DNA of 64,000 bases. It comes from Cryobacterium melibiosiphilum. Its GTDB lineage: Bacteria; Actinomycetota; Actinomycetes; Actinomycetales; Microbacteriaceae. Below, piece by piece: positions 55,539 to 64,000 of this stretch. The first letter of the stretch is position 1. The number at the start of each line of letters is the position of its first letter. The translations under genes were made by a program, and so were the position numbers. The notes below the pieces were generated by a model that saw only the letters and a list, made by a program, of their open reading frames with translations, did not search any database and was not told where the DNA came from. Location: positions 29,238-93,237 of the forward strand of contig NZ_QZVS01000084.1 in assembly GCF_003602235.1 (NCBI RefSeq), read 5' to 3'.

Positions 55539-56504
55539 ATGACACTCGACTTTTCGGACCCCGTCCAGCCGCCCGCCCTGCCGTGGATTTCGGCCGAGGA
55601 GATCACGGCCCGGGTGGGCTACGGCGCCGCTGTGCGAGCGATTCAGGCCGCCCTGCGCGGCGCATTCGACCCGGCGACCGACTTTCCCCGCGGCATCCTC
55701 GACCTCGATCACGGGCAGCTACTGCTGATGCCGACCGAATCGCCGCGGTATGTGGGCGTGAAGGTCGCCTCCGTCGCGCCGGGCAACCCGGCGCTCGGCC
55801 GGGAGCGCATCCAGGGCGTCTACCTGCTGATGGATGCCGCCACGCTCAGCCCCCTGTCGCTGCTCGACGGGGCAATGGTGACGACGCTCCGTACTCCGGC
55901 CGTGTCCGCAGCCGCAGCCGACGTGCTCGCGCCGGCGGTTGTCGACCACCTCGTGGTGTTCGGAACCGGGCCGCAGGCCTGGGGGCACGTGGCGGCGATG
56001 CGCAGCATCCGCTCGATCGGTCGCGTCACCGTGGTGGCCCGCAACCTGGATCGGGCGGCAGCCTTCGCGACCCGCGTGCAGGCATCGGGGCTGCCGGCGC
56101 GCGTCGGAGCGGCCGGCGACGTGCAGGATGCCCAGCTCGTGGTCTGCGCTACGACGGCCCGCGAGCCGCTTTTCGACGGAACCCTGGTGCCCACCGACTG
56201 CTGCATCATCGCGGTCGGTTCCCATGAAGCGGATGCCCGCGAGCTCGACTCCGCCCTCATCTCCCGCGCCCAGGTGGTCGTCGAGGACCGGGCCGTGGCT
56301 CTGCGCGAGGGCGGCGACGTGCTGATCCCACTCGGCGAGGGCGTCATCAAGGAGTCAGCGCTCGTGCCGCTCAAGAGCGTGCTGACGGATGCCGTGCCGG
56401 TCGCGACCGACCGCCCCCGCGTCTTCACGAGCAGTGGAATGTCCTGGGAAGACCTCGTGGTCGCCGCACTCGTCTACGAGACGCCGCCGCCGACCGCGGG
56501 CTGA
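55539..56504 (+). CDS. Ornithine cyclodeaminase/mu-crystallin family protein
   Basis: A 321-residue NAD(P)-binding protein. The substrate-side lysine is in YVGVKVASVAPGN, followed by LLDGAMVTTLRTPAVSA. The Rossmann motif VVFGTGPQAWGH is near 138. Members include ornithine cyclodeaminase, alanine dehydrogenase and imine reductases; the exact substrate cannot be assigned. It stands alone, its end 3 bp from the convergent SDR gene. Confidence 0.87.
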   Translation: MTLDFSDPVQPPALPWISAEEITARVGYGAAVRAIQAALRGAFDPATDFPRGILDLDHGQLLLMPTESPRYVGVKVASVAPGNPALGRERIQGVYLLMDAATLSPLSLLDGAMVTTLRTPAVSAAAADVLAPAVVDHLVVFGTGPQAWGHVAAMRSIRSIGRVTVVARNLDRAAAFATRVQASGLPARVGAAGDVQDAQLVVCATTAREPLFDGTLVPTDCCIIAVGSHEADARELDSALISRAQVVVEDRAVALREGGDVLIPLGEGVIKESALVPLKSVLTDAVPVATDRPRVFTSSGMSWEDLVVAALVYETPPPTAG

Positions 56505-56507
56505 ACG

Positions 56508-57338
56508 TCAGACCACGGGGGCGGCGACGAGGTCGAGGCTGCGCTCCCAAAGCTCGCGGGCGAGCCCGGCGTCGTCGGCCTGTTTGTTCGCCTTCGCGAC
56601 CGTGCGCTTGTCGTAGTACTCCCCCGATACCCAGTCCACTCCCGGCTTCGTCGTCGCCAGCCAGACCAGCGTGTCGGCGCCCTGCTCCGGCGTCTTCAGA
56701 AAGCGTTTGAGCCAGGTCGTGTAGACGAGGCGCATCACGCTCGTCGAGCCGGTCGCGAAGCCGGTCGCGACGCCGCCCGGGTGAAAGGCAGCCGTCGAGA
56801 CACCCTGCTCGTGGAAGCGCCGGTGCAGTTCGGTCGTGAAGAGGATGTTGGCGAGCTTCGCGTCGCCGTACGCCTTGTTCGCGGAGTAGCCGCTCGTCGC
56901 GTTGAGGTCACCGATCACCAGGTTGCCGAGCAGCGAGTTGGCCGCGCTCGAGGTATTGATCACGGTCGCGTGGCTCTGCACGAGCCGGTCCATGAGCAGG
57001 CTGGTCAGCAGGAATGGGGCGAGGTGGTTGACCTGGAAGGTCTTCTCGTTGCCGTCGACGGTGCTCTGGCGTGCTCCCATGATGCCACCGGCGTTGTTGG
57101 CGAGCACGTCGATGCGCGGGTAGCGCTCGAGCAGGGTCGCGGCGAGAGCCCGAACCTCGGCAAGAACGGCGAAGTCGGCCACGAAAAAGTCCGCGCCGAG
57201 CTCGTCGGCGACCTGCCTGGTCTTGGTGGCCGAGCGCCCCACGATCACGACGTTATCGCCGCGGCGGCTCAGGTTGCGGGCCGCGGCGGCGCCGATGCCA
57301 TCGCTCGCCCCGGTGATGACGATGGTTCGTTTCGACAT
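56508..57338 (-). CDS. Short-chain dehydrogenase/reductase
   Basis: A 276-residue SDR. The cofactor motif TGASDGIG is at about 9-16, with NNAGG near 82. The catalytic Tyr-x-x-x-Lys is in AYGDAK, preceded by a Ser in NTSSAAN. The pattern resembles retinol dehydrogenase/protochlorophyllide-reductase-like SDRs, suggesting a lipophilic carbonyl substrate, not known here. ATG 57338 follows AAAGAG; a longer frame exists upstream without a site. Confidence 0.88.
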   Translation of the reverse strand: MSKRTIVITGASDGIGAAAARNLSRRGDNVVIVGRSATKTRQVADELGADFFVADFAVLAEVRALAATLLERYPRIDVLANNAGGIMGARQSTVDGNEKTFQVNHLAPFLLTSLLMDRLVQSHATVINTSSAANSLLGNLVIGDLNATSGYSANKAYGDAKLANILFTTELHRRFHEQGVSTAAFHPGGVATGFATGSTSVMRLVYTTWLKRFLKTPEQGADTLVWLATTKPGVDWVSGEYYDKRTVAKANKQADDAGLARELWERSLDLVAAPVV

Positions 57339-57478
57339 TGGCACTCTTTCCGTAGGCTGGGCCGGCAACGCTACCCCACGCATCCGTTCGCCGGCTGGAG
57401 GTTCTGGATCGGGGACCTTCGGTGCGGGACGTTCGGCTCTATACCCCGGGTGATGCAGAGCCAGATGATGGAAGCACC

Positions 57479-58741
57479 ATGACACACAGCACCCGCGAGC
57501 GCCCAGCCACCCAGCCGCCGGTTTCAATTCAGAACCCGCGTCGGCACCGGATGCGCCGCCTCTGGTTGATCATCTCCGGTTCCGTCGTCGGGCTGGTCGC
57601 TATTCTGCTCGTGACCGTACTCACCGTCGGCGGACTTTTCGCGACTCCGCACTATCTGGAACCGTGGGCCGCCGACTACGCGGCGCAGCGTGACGACCCG
57701 CGGGTGCAGTTGGCCGCCTACGGCCTGCTCGCCCCGAACAGCCACAACATGCAGCCGTGGATCATCGAACTCGACTCGACCGACGCCGACGTGTTCTCGC
57801 TCTACGTCGACGCTGAACGGCTGACGCCGGCCGTCGACCCGGTATCGCGGCAGATTGTGGTCTCCCAGGGCACGTTTCTGCAGTACCTGACGGTGGGTGC
57901 CGCGCACCTTGGCATCGGCGTGGCCATCGAGCTGTTTCCCGAGGGCGAATATGACGAAGCCAACCTGGCAGTGAGTATGACCGAGCGCCCCGTGGCCCGA
58001 CTCGTGCTGAACTCCGACGAGCCCGGCACCGGAGACGCTCTGGCCGCCGACTTCGACTCGCTTTTCCTGTCAGACACCAACCGCAGCCCGTACAGCGATG
58101 AGACCCTCAGCGCCGATCAGGTGAGCGCGTTCTCCGACACGGCTGGGGCATCCGTCGCCCGCCTCGACCTGTTCACCGAGGCCGCCGACGTTGCCACACT
58201 CGGTGCCTTCGGCGTGCAGGGCACCACCATCGAGTCCGGCAATGCGGATGTCGCGAGCGAGTCCGCGGGCCTGTTTCGCACGAACGAGAACGAGAAGAAC
58301 GACTCCCGGTACGGATTCGCCGTGGAGGGGCAGGGCACCTCGGGCTTCATGAAATACCTGCTTCAGGGCCTGCTCACCCTGCTGCCGAGCATGAACACCG
58401 CCGACAGCGCCGCCACCCGCGACGTGGCGATGGCCACCGCCGCTGCCGCGGCAACCCCGGCCTATGCGCTGATCAGCACCCCCGGAAACTCCCGCACAGA
58501 ACAGGTTGAGGCAGGCCTGCTCTATGGCGCAGTGTCCCTGCGGGCCCGCACGCTGGGCCTCGTGGTGCAGCCCATCAGCCAGGTGCTCGAAGAGTACGAG
58601 TCCATGGCCGAACCCTATGCGGCCATCCACTCCGAGTACGCGCCGGCCGGGGCCACCCTGCAGATGCTCGTGCGCGTCGGCACCGCCACCACCGAATACC
58701 CCGTCACGATGCGCCGCGATGTCGAGTCGCTGCTGCGCTGA
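57479..58741 (+). CDS. Acg-like nitroreductase-family protein with membrane anchor
   Basis: A 420-residue protein with one N-terminal membrane segment (LIISGSVVGLVAILLVTVLTVGGLF) and a duplicated nitroreductase-like fold. LAAYGLLAPNSHNMQPW matches the FMN-binding start of Acg/NADPH nitroreductase-like proteins, and the C-terminal half has VEAGLLYGAVSLRARTLGLVVQP. In mycobacteria Acg belongs to the DosR regulon and sequesters FMN, which may be relevant given the DosR-like box near pflB. Substrate unknown. The ATG has GGAA upstream. Confidence 0.75.
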   Translation: MTHSTRERPATQPPVSIQNPRRHRMRRLWLIISGSVVGLVAILLVTVLTVGGLFATPHYLEPWAADYAAQRDDPRVQLAAYGLLAPNSHNMQPWIIELDSTDADVFSLYVDAERLTPAVDPVSRQIVVSQGTFLQYLTVGAAHLGIGVAIELFPEGEYDEANLAVSMTERPVARLVLNSDEPGTGDALAADFDSLFLSDTNRSPYSDETLSADQVSAFSDTAGASVARLDLFTEAADVATLGAFGVQGTTIESGNADVASESAGLFRTNENEKNDSRYGFAVEGQGTSGFMKYLLQGLLTLLPSMNTADSAATRDVAMATAAAAATPAYALISTPGNSRTEQVEAGLLYGAVSLRARTLGLVVQPISQVLEEYESMAEPYAAIHSEYAPAGATLQMLVRVGTATTEYPVTMRRDVESLLR

Positions 58742-58915
58742 CCCTGACCCAAATGTTACGTCCCAATTTTTCACGGTCGCCAGACCTCGGGCGAAAACCC
58801 GGTGACCGCTAGGCTGCAAAGCAGTGTGGGAAACCCCCTGCACGCGCCATACTGCCCGCAGGAATTAGGTCATGAGAGTACTCGTTCGGGTCAATCGATG
58901 ACGGAGCGATCCACC

Positions 58916-59914
58916 ATGCAGCGACCGAGGGACAGCGGACGAACGGGCCCCACCGCACCCACGGGTCCCGCCGCACCGGGCTCCGCGACTCCCCCGCGAA
59001 ACCGGTGGCTGCGCCTATTGTGGGTCATTCCGGTGGCACTCGTGGTGCTGGCCGGTATCGTGCTGGCCGCCCGGGGCATCCGCTCTCTGCCCGACGTGCA
59101 GTCATTCCTCGGCGAATACCCCGGCACGACGACGCTTCCCGCTTCGGCACCGGTGGGGATCCCGGCATGGCTGGCCTGGCAGCACGGCCTGAACGCGTTC
59201 TTCCTGTTCTTCATCATCCGCACCGGCTGGCAGCTCCGGCGCAGCGGTCGGCCGACCACGTTCTGGAAGCGGAAGAACGACGGGCTGCTCCGCACGAAAC
59301 GCCCGCCGACCAGAATCGGCCTGAACGTCTGGGTGCACCTCACGTTCGACGCCCTGTGGGTGCTCAATGGAGCGCTGTTCTACGTGCTGCTGTTCACCAC
59401 CGGGCAGTGGCTGCGCCTCGTGCCGGTGACCTGGGACATCGTGCCGAACGTACTGTCGGCCGCGCTGCAGTACGCGTCGCTGGACTGGCCGATGGAGAAC
59501 GGCTGGGTCAACTACAACGCTCTTCAGACGATCAGCTACTTTCTGATCGTCTTCGTGGCAGCTCCGCTGGCCCTGTTCACCGGGCTTCGCCTGTCGCCGT
59601 CGTGGACCAGCCGCCGCCTGAGTGCACTGTTTCCGGTGCGTGTCGCCCGCACCGTGCACATGGCCGTGATGATCTTCTTCGTCGTCTTCGTCATCGTGCA
59701 CGTGTTCCTGGTGTTCACGACCGGAGCCCTGCGCAACCTCAACCACATGTATGCCGCCCAGGACGGCGACGGCTGGCTGGGCTTCGGGATCTTCGCCGCC
59801 GCTCTCGTGTTCACGCTCGTCGTCTGGGCCGCGGCCCGCCCGCGGGTCGTGCGCGCGATTGCCGCACTGACCGGAACCGTGATCCACCGCCCCGCCCGCC
59901 AACACCCCGAATAG
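58916..59914 (+). CDS. Cytochrome b-type membrane protein
   Basis: About 332 residues. A Pro/Arg-rich cytoplasmic start is followed by about five membrane helices bearing histidines typical of di-heme cytochrome b561/b6-like proteins: AWQHGLNAFF, WVHLTFDALWVLNG, VARTVHMAVMIFF and FVIVHVFLVFTTGALRNLNHM. These proteins often serve molybdenum oxidoreductases as quinone-linked partners, but no catalytic subunit follows here. Start 58916 has GGAG 9 bp upstream; ATG 58898 is an alternative without one. Confidence 0.72.
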   Translation: MQRPRDSGRTGPTAPTGPAAPGSATPPRNRWLRLLWVIPVALVVLAGIVLAARGIRSLPDVQSFLGEYPGTTTLPASAPVGIPAWLAWQHGLNAFFLFFIIRTGWQLRRSGRPTTFWKRKNDGLLRTKRPPTRIGLNVWVHLTFDALWVLNGALFYVLLFTTGQWLRLVPVTWDIVPNVLSAALQYASLDWPMENGWVNYNALQTISYFLIVFVAAPLALFTGLRLSPSWTSRRLSALFPVRVARTVHMAVMIFFVVFVIVHVFLVFTTGALRNLNHMYAAQDGDGWLGFGIFAAALVFTLVVWAAARPRVVRAIAALTGTVIHRPARQHPE

Positions 59915-59946
59915 AGTGCCTGAGAGTCAGCGGGCGGCAGGCCCGG

Positions 59947-60180
59947 CTACTGGATGTCGGAATCCGGCGGCGGCAGGCTCACCTGCCTGTCAGCGGTGAC
60001 GGATGCCACACCCTCCACCTCCTGTACGGCCGCCAGATCCTGCGGGCGCACACTCCCCGTGATGATGCCGACCTCGTCGAGCACAGCGTCGACCGCCATG
60101 CCGCTGGCGCGCAGCCGTTCGGCGACCCGGTCGAGGTCGTCGGCGTGCCCGTCGTCAACGACGACGCTGACATTCACCAT
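59947..60180 (-). CDS. Small I9-like protein (possible protease inhibitor/chaperone)
   Basis: A 77-residue alpha/beta protein (VNVSVVVDDGHADDLDRVAERL, then VASVTADRQVSLPPP). The beta-alpha-beta pattern and the ASVTADRQV end resemble subtilisin propeptide (inhibitor I9) domains, which inhibit or help fold S8 proteases. It lies 33 bp downstream of an S8 protease gene in the same direction. The role is inferred from shape and position. Confidence 0.6.
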   Translation of the reverse strand: MVNVSVVVDDGHADDLDRVAERLRASGMAVDAVLDEVGIITGSVRPQDLAAVQEVEGVASVTADRQVSLPPPDSDIQ

Positions 60181-60213
60181 GGCGCTGGTCCTCGCATTCG
60201 GCTGCGGCTGCGG

Positions 60214-61563
60214 CTAGCGGGAATCATCGTCCGACGATACGCTGCGGGATCCGCGCTGCGGTGCCAGGCCGAGGCCCGACCCCACATCGACGGAGGGGGC
60301 GAGCAGTCGCTGGCCCTCCTGCACGAGCGTGGCCCACAGTTCACGCCCACGGAACCCGGTCGCCTCTGCCCAGAGCGCCGCGAGGCCGGCGATGTGCGGT
60401 GTCGCCATGCTCGTGCCGCTGATCGTGTTGTACTTCGCGGGCATCAACCACGACGAGTGCACCTGGAAACCAGGACCGCCGATGTCCACCTGTCCGCCGC
60501 GCTCCGCGAGGGTGCGTGCCGAGAAGAAGGTCACGTCGAGGTTCTGCTGCAGCGCCGCGACGGCAAGGATGTGCGGGCTGTTCGCCGGCGGGGTCACGAA
60601 GCCGAAGTTGCCCTGTGGCCGGGCCGCGTTGTTGCCGGCGGCGGCGATGATCAGCGAGCCCTTGTTGAGGGCGCGGCGACCGGCCGCCGTGTAGGGCGGG
60701 TGCACCTGCGGCACGTTGGCTCCCAGCGACATCGAGATGATCGGCACCTTGTTGGCGACGGCCCAGTTGATGCCGGCGATGATGCCGCCGTCACTGCCGG
60801 AGCCGGCGTTGCTGAGCACCTTGCCGACGAAGATTTCCGCGCCATAGGCGATGCCGTAGCGGGGGCCGCTGCCCGGGGCGTTGGTTCCCGTGGACGTGCC
60901 GATGCAGTGGGTGCCGTGGCCGTGGCCGTCTTGCGCCTGCTCGTTGGGGATGAACGACTGCGTGGTGATCTGACGTCCCGCGAAATCCGGGTGCGTCGAG
61001 TCGAACCCGGTGTCCAGCACCGCGACCCGAATTCCGCGGCCCGACCACGGCGACGACGGAACCTGGGTAGCCTGCAGGCCCCAGGTGAACTGCGGCGAGT
61101 CCTGGAACGCGAGCGGGTTCGCGCCGAAGTCGGTGCGCGTCGCCGTCTGGAAGCCGGCCTGCTGGCCGGCCTGGCTGTTCTGCCCCTGGCCGGTCGACGT
61201 CTGGGTGCCCTGCCGTTTCTGGATGTGGTGAACGAGCTCGGGGGAAATCGACTGGATGGGGCCGCGGTCCTCGGCGGAGTGCGCGAAGCTGCGCACCTGT
61301 CCACGGTCGGCGGACACGACGGCGATACCCAGCTCCGAGAAGATGGTGGCATCGGCGTTCTCGACCTCGAGCGGGTCGACGGACTGGTTGCTGAAGTCAC
61401 GCGAATTCGCCACGTTGCCGAGGCCCGCGTTGCGCAGGGTGGCGGTAGGGTCACCCTCGCCTTCATCAAAGACGACGATGAAGCGACCGGTTGTCTCGAG
61501 TACCTCACTGCCGGGAGGGCGTCCGGTTCCGCGGGCGAAGTTCTCTGATCCGGGCTCAATCAT
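60214..61563 (-). CDS. S8 family serine peptidase (subtilisin-like)
   Basis: A 449-residue subtilase. The catalytic triad is clear: Asp184 in VAVLDTGFDSTHPD, His219 in GHGHGTHC and Ser385 in SGTSMATPHIAG, with oxyanion Asn in AAAGNNA. Residues 1-165 form a prodomain-like region without the usual signal peptide, including a Gln/Gly/Thr-rich stretch, so export is uncertain and it may act inside the cell or leave by another path. ATG 61563 follows GGAG. Paired with the small I9-like gene downstream and divergent, 131 bp, from a zinc metallopeptidase. Confidence 0.9.
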   Translation of the reverse strand: MIEPGSENFARGTGRPPGSEVLETTGRFIVVFDEGEGDPTATLRNAGLGNVANSRDFSNQSVDPLEVENADATIFSELGIAVVSADRGQVRSFAHSAEDRGPIQSISPELVHHIQKRQGTQTSTGQGQNSQAGQQAGFQTATRTDFGANPLAFQDSPQFTWGLQATQVPSSPWSGRGIRVAVLDTGFDSTHPDFAGRQITTQSFIPNEQAQDGHGHGTHCIGTSTGTNAPGSGPRYGIAYGAEIFVGKVLSNAGSGSDGGIIAGINWAVANKVPIISMSLGANVPQVHPPYTAAGRRALNKGSLIIAAAGNNAARPQGNFGFVTPPANSPHILAVAALQQNLDVTFFSARTLAERGGQVDIGGPGFQVHSSWLMPAKYNTISGTSMATPHIAGLAALWAEATGFRGRELWATLVQEGQRLLAPSVDVGSGLGLAPQRGSRSVSSDDDSR

Positions 61564-61694
61564 GGTGGTGCTCCTTTCGCTGGTACAGCGGTTTCACATG
61601 TGCCGTCAGCTTGCCGATCGGGCCGTTATCGAGGCGTTACCCGGGCGTTATCAAGCCACTTGACAGCCACCGGAGACCGGTACACCGTGCACAC

Positions 61695-63368
61695 GTGCCC
61701 ATCGAAAACGACCTGATCTCGCTCACTGCCCTCGCTGAAGGTCCGGAAACACGCGGGCCGACCGGCGTCCTCCTCACCCGGTTACGGCTGCCCGGCGAAC
61801 GTATTGTGCTCGACGGGTCCACCTTGTTGAGCGCCCGCTTCGCCATCACGGTTCACCACCCCGCACGGGCTCCGAAGGCGGCCAGCCCGGGCGACCTGGC
61901 CGGACTCGCCGCTCCCGACTCACCGTGGGGCTGTGTCGACCGGCCGCCGCCACCGCGCCGGGCCGAGCTGCTCGGCGACCGCCGGTTCCTGGCCCAGCAC
62001 GTCTACGCCGTGGCCGCGTCGACGCTCTCCGTCTTCGAATCCACGCTCGGCCGACGGATGAGCTGGGCCGGCGGCAAACGCCTGTCCATTTCGGCCTATG
62101 ACCCGGTCGCAGCGAACGACTCGGGGTACGACCGTGCCGAGCGGCGCATCCGTCTGGGGCACCGGTCCGACACCCACGAACGCCGTCAGGTGCCGCTGGC
62201 CCTCTTTCGTGACATCGTGGCGCACGAGGTCACCCACGCGATTCTCGACGGGTACCGGCCGAAGTGGGCCGACGCGCACGCGGGGGTCGACACGCTCGCC
62301 CTGCACGAAGCGGTCGCCGATGTGGTGGCGATCCTGTCGGTGTTCTCAGCCGACGAGCGGGTCGGGCAGCTGCTGGCCGGTGCGCTGCCGCCCGATCCGA
62401 CCGCGGCCGACCTGGCGGGCATCACAGCCGATGTGCTGCAGGAGCGGTTGTTCGGTTTTGCCGACGGACTCGCCACTCATCGTGCGCCGGAAGCCGGCGG
62501 TGCCCAGAACAGCGCAGCACAGGCCGGGGCCTCACGCAACAGCCTGACCGATGACATTGCCGACGACTGGCGCACCCTGCCGGGCCCGCACGCGCGCAGC
62601 CAGCCGGTCGTGCACGCCCTCCTGTCCGTCGTGGTTCGACTCTGGCTGGAACGCCTCGCCCGGCCCGGCGGGCGGGCCGGCCTCGATCAGGTCGCCGCTG
62701 CCGGCGCCGTGATCGGCCGCCGGGTCCTGGCGATGCTGGTGCGGGGCCTCGGCTACCTGCCCCCGGTGGATACGACCTGGGAAGACCTGCTGCACGGCAT
62801 CCTGTCCGCCGACGAACAGCTCGTTCCACAGGACGAGAGCCGGTACCGCGACGCCGTTCTGCAGGCATTCGCGGCGATCGGAGTCTTGCGGGCTGCCCCG
62901 ATCGACGTGGCGGCCCTGGCTTCCGCGCTGCGGTATCCAATCCGTCTCGCCGCGCTCGCGAGCGACCCCGAGGAGGTGCTGCGCTTGATCTGGGAAAACC
63001 CGGCCCTCATGACGGCGGCCGGCATCGACCCGACCCGGTCCATCAGCGTCGACCGGGTCCGGCCAAGTGTGCGGGTCAGCCCCGACGGCTTCGTCGTTTC
63101 GGAAATCGGCGCCAGCTTCACGCAGGAATTTCTGCTCGACCGCGCCGAGGCCCGCCGCGCCGGGCTACCCGCTGCCGGCCCGGTGCTAATCCGCGGCGGC
63201 GGCCTGCTGCGCTTCGACGAGGGCGGCCGGCTCAGCTTCGCCGCCGTCGCGCCGACCACGTCGCTGGCCCGGCAGCGCGCCAAACTCGAGGCAGCGGATG
63301 CCGCAGCCGCCGTCCCGCAGGTCACTGGAACCACGTTCCACCCACATATCGCGCCCGCCACCGCCTAG
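61695..63368 (+). CDS. Gluzincin-type zinc metallopeptidase
   Basis: A 557-residue protein with HEVTH (His177, Glu178, His181) and a downstream third ligand Glu205 in LALHEAVAD, the M4-like gluzincin arrangement. The rest is Ala/Leu/Arg-rich and not recognised. No signal peptide is seen. GTG 61695 is chosen because it is the first start near conserved-looking sequence; its ribosome site is poor and upstream codons overlap the divergent S8 gene. The shared lack of signal sequence and divergent arrangement suggest the two proteases belong to one system. Confidence 0.75.
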   Translation: MPIENDLISLTALAEGPETRGPTGVLLTRLRLPGERIVLDGSTLLSARFAITVHHPARAPKAASPGDLAGLAAPDSPWGCVDRPPPPRRAELLGDRRFLAQHVYAVAASTLSVFESTLGRRMSWAGGKRLSISAYDPVAANDSGYDRAERRIRLGHRSDTHERRQVPLALFRDIVAHEVTHAILDGYRPKWADAHAGVDTLALHEAVADVVAILSVFSADERVGQLLAGALPPDPTAADLAGITADVLQERLFGFADGLATHRAPEAGGAQNSAAQAGASRNSLTDDIADDWRTLPGPHARSQPVVHALLSVVVRLWLERLARPGGRAGLDQVAAAGAVIGRRVLAMLVRGLGYLPPVDTTWEDLLHGILSADEQLVPQDESRYRDAVLQAFAAIGVLRAAPIDVAALASALRYPIRLAALASDPEEVLRLIWENPALMTAAGIDPTRSISVDRVRPSVRVSPDGFVVSEIGASFTQEFLLDRAEARRAGLPAAGPVLIRGGGLLRFDEGGRLSFAAVAPTTSLARQRAKLEAADAAAAVPQVTGTTFHPHIAPATA

Positions 63369-63382
63369 ATCGGCCCGGGCGG

Positions 63383-63950
63383 CCCCCTTCTCTCTGGTTG
63401 AGCAGGGCGCGCATGTCTTTGGCGCGCCCGTGTCGAAACCACGGCGAGCCGACCCTCAGTCCGAGGTTTGGCCCACCGTGGTTTCGACCAGCGCGCTTCG
63501 CGCGCAGGCTCAACCAGCGAGATCAACGGGCACCCCCTTCTCTCTGGTTGAGCAGGGCGCGCATGTCTTTGGCGCGCCCGTGTCGAAACCACGGCGAGCC
63601 GACCCTCAGTCCGAGGTTTGGCCCACCGTGGTTTCGACCAGCGCGCTTCGCGCGCAGGCTCAACCAGCGAGATCAACGGGCACCCCTTCTCTCTGGTTGA
63701 GCAGGGCGCGCATGTCTTTGGCGCGCCCGTGTCGAAACCACGGCGAGCCGACCCACAGTCCGAGGTTTGGCCCACCGGGTTTCGACCAGCGCGCTTCGCG
63801 CGCAGGCTCAACCAGCGAGATCAACGGGCACCCCCTTTTCGCTGGTTGAGCAGGGCGCGCATGTCTTTGGCGCGCCCGTGTCGAAACCACGGCGAGCCGA
63901 CCCACAGTCCGAGGTTTGGCCCACCGTGGTTTCGACCAGGGAGATTGATG
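63383..63950. repeat. Four tandem copies of a 149-150 bp structured repeat
   Basis: The word CTGGTTGAGCAGGGCGCGC starts at 63394, 63544, 63693 and 63842, giving periods of 150, 149 and 149. The last copy is truncated. Inside each unit GGTTGAGC pairs with GCTCAACC, GTCGAAACCACGG with CCGTGGTTTCGAC, and GCGCGCTTCGCGCGC forms its own hairpin, so every unit can fold as a nested cruciform. Copies differ by a few bases. No gene is seen from 63369 to the window end. Confidence 0.9.
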
Positions 63951-64000
63951 GATGAGTGGGGCGCGCGCCCTGCGCCGCCTCCGACGGCGGCTGCTAGCTG

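Noticed and set aside
63383..63950. A CRISPR array or repeat protein gene
   Set aside because: The period is 149-150 bp with near-identical units and no unique spacers. A 149-bp period would shift frame in any coding reading.

Overview
The window is high-GC DNA (about two thirds G+C by eye) with densely packed genes, ATGA/GTGA stop-start overlaps, GTG/TTG starts and actinobacterial gene families. The word GGATGCC/GGCATCC recurs throughout, a look I associate with Microbacteriaceae (Cryobacterium/Leifsonia relatives). That placement is an inference. No rRNA, tRNA or CRISPR array was seen.

Region 1 (about 1-21.4 kb) is a purine catabolism island. It holds a fused xanthine dehydrogenase cut by the left edge, a NitT/TauT-type ABC importer, a plus-strand operon allantoinase-uricase-guanine deaminase, and a minus-strand operon running ureidoglycine-glyoxylate aminotransferase, allantoate amidohydrolase, RpiR regulator, OHCU decarboxylase, HIU hydrolase. 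A 16-bp palindrome (TGAAACA-GT-TGTTTCA) sits just before the aminotransferase and is a good candidate operator for the RpiR protein. An amidase, an acetamidase/formamidase and a MocA-like cofactor enzyme follow. Together the genes would take guanine or xanthine through urate and allantoin to ammonia, CO2, glycine and oxalurate.

Region 2 (21.4-25 kb) carries two glycosyltransferases, one an unusual HEAT-repeat/GT4 fusion. Region 3 (25-36 kb) is C1/C2-acid and molybdenum metabolism: a gamma-glutamyltransferase-family Ntn hydrolase, an oxalate/formate-type MFS transporter with a 33-residue partner protein, a formate dehydrogenase-like enzyme, FdhD, an AlkD-like protein, MoaA and a formaldehyde dehydrogenase. 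With the amidase of region 1 this suggests a route oxalurate -> oxamate -> oxalate/formate, which is a hypothesis.

Region 4 (36-47 kb) has DUF6504 plus error-prone polymerase DnaE2, a secreted GH5-CBM2 cellulase, a class A penicillin-binding protein, a flotillin, and a membrane PAS-GGDEF gene split in two by an IS110-family element (about 47184-48734). Region 5 (49-54 kb) has pyruvate formate-lyase and its activase with a DosR-like box upstream, then a YqhA-like membrane protein. Region 6 (54-64 kb) holds an acyl-CoA synthetase, ornithine cyclodeaminase-like protein, SDR, Acg-like nitroreductase, membrane cytochrome b, a small I9-like protein with an S8 protease, a divergent zinc metallopeptidase, and a 150-bp tandem array.

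The gaps between operons are rich in structured repeats: a GGGGC...TGTGACAC family at four loci, a second family at 33.3 kb, and several perfect 19-24 bp hairpins of unrelated sequence. They mostly lie between convergent genes.
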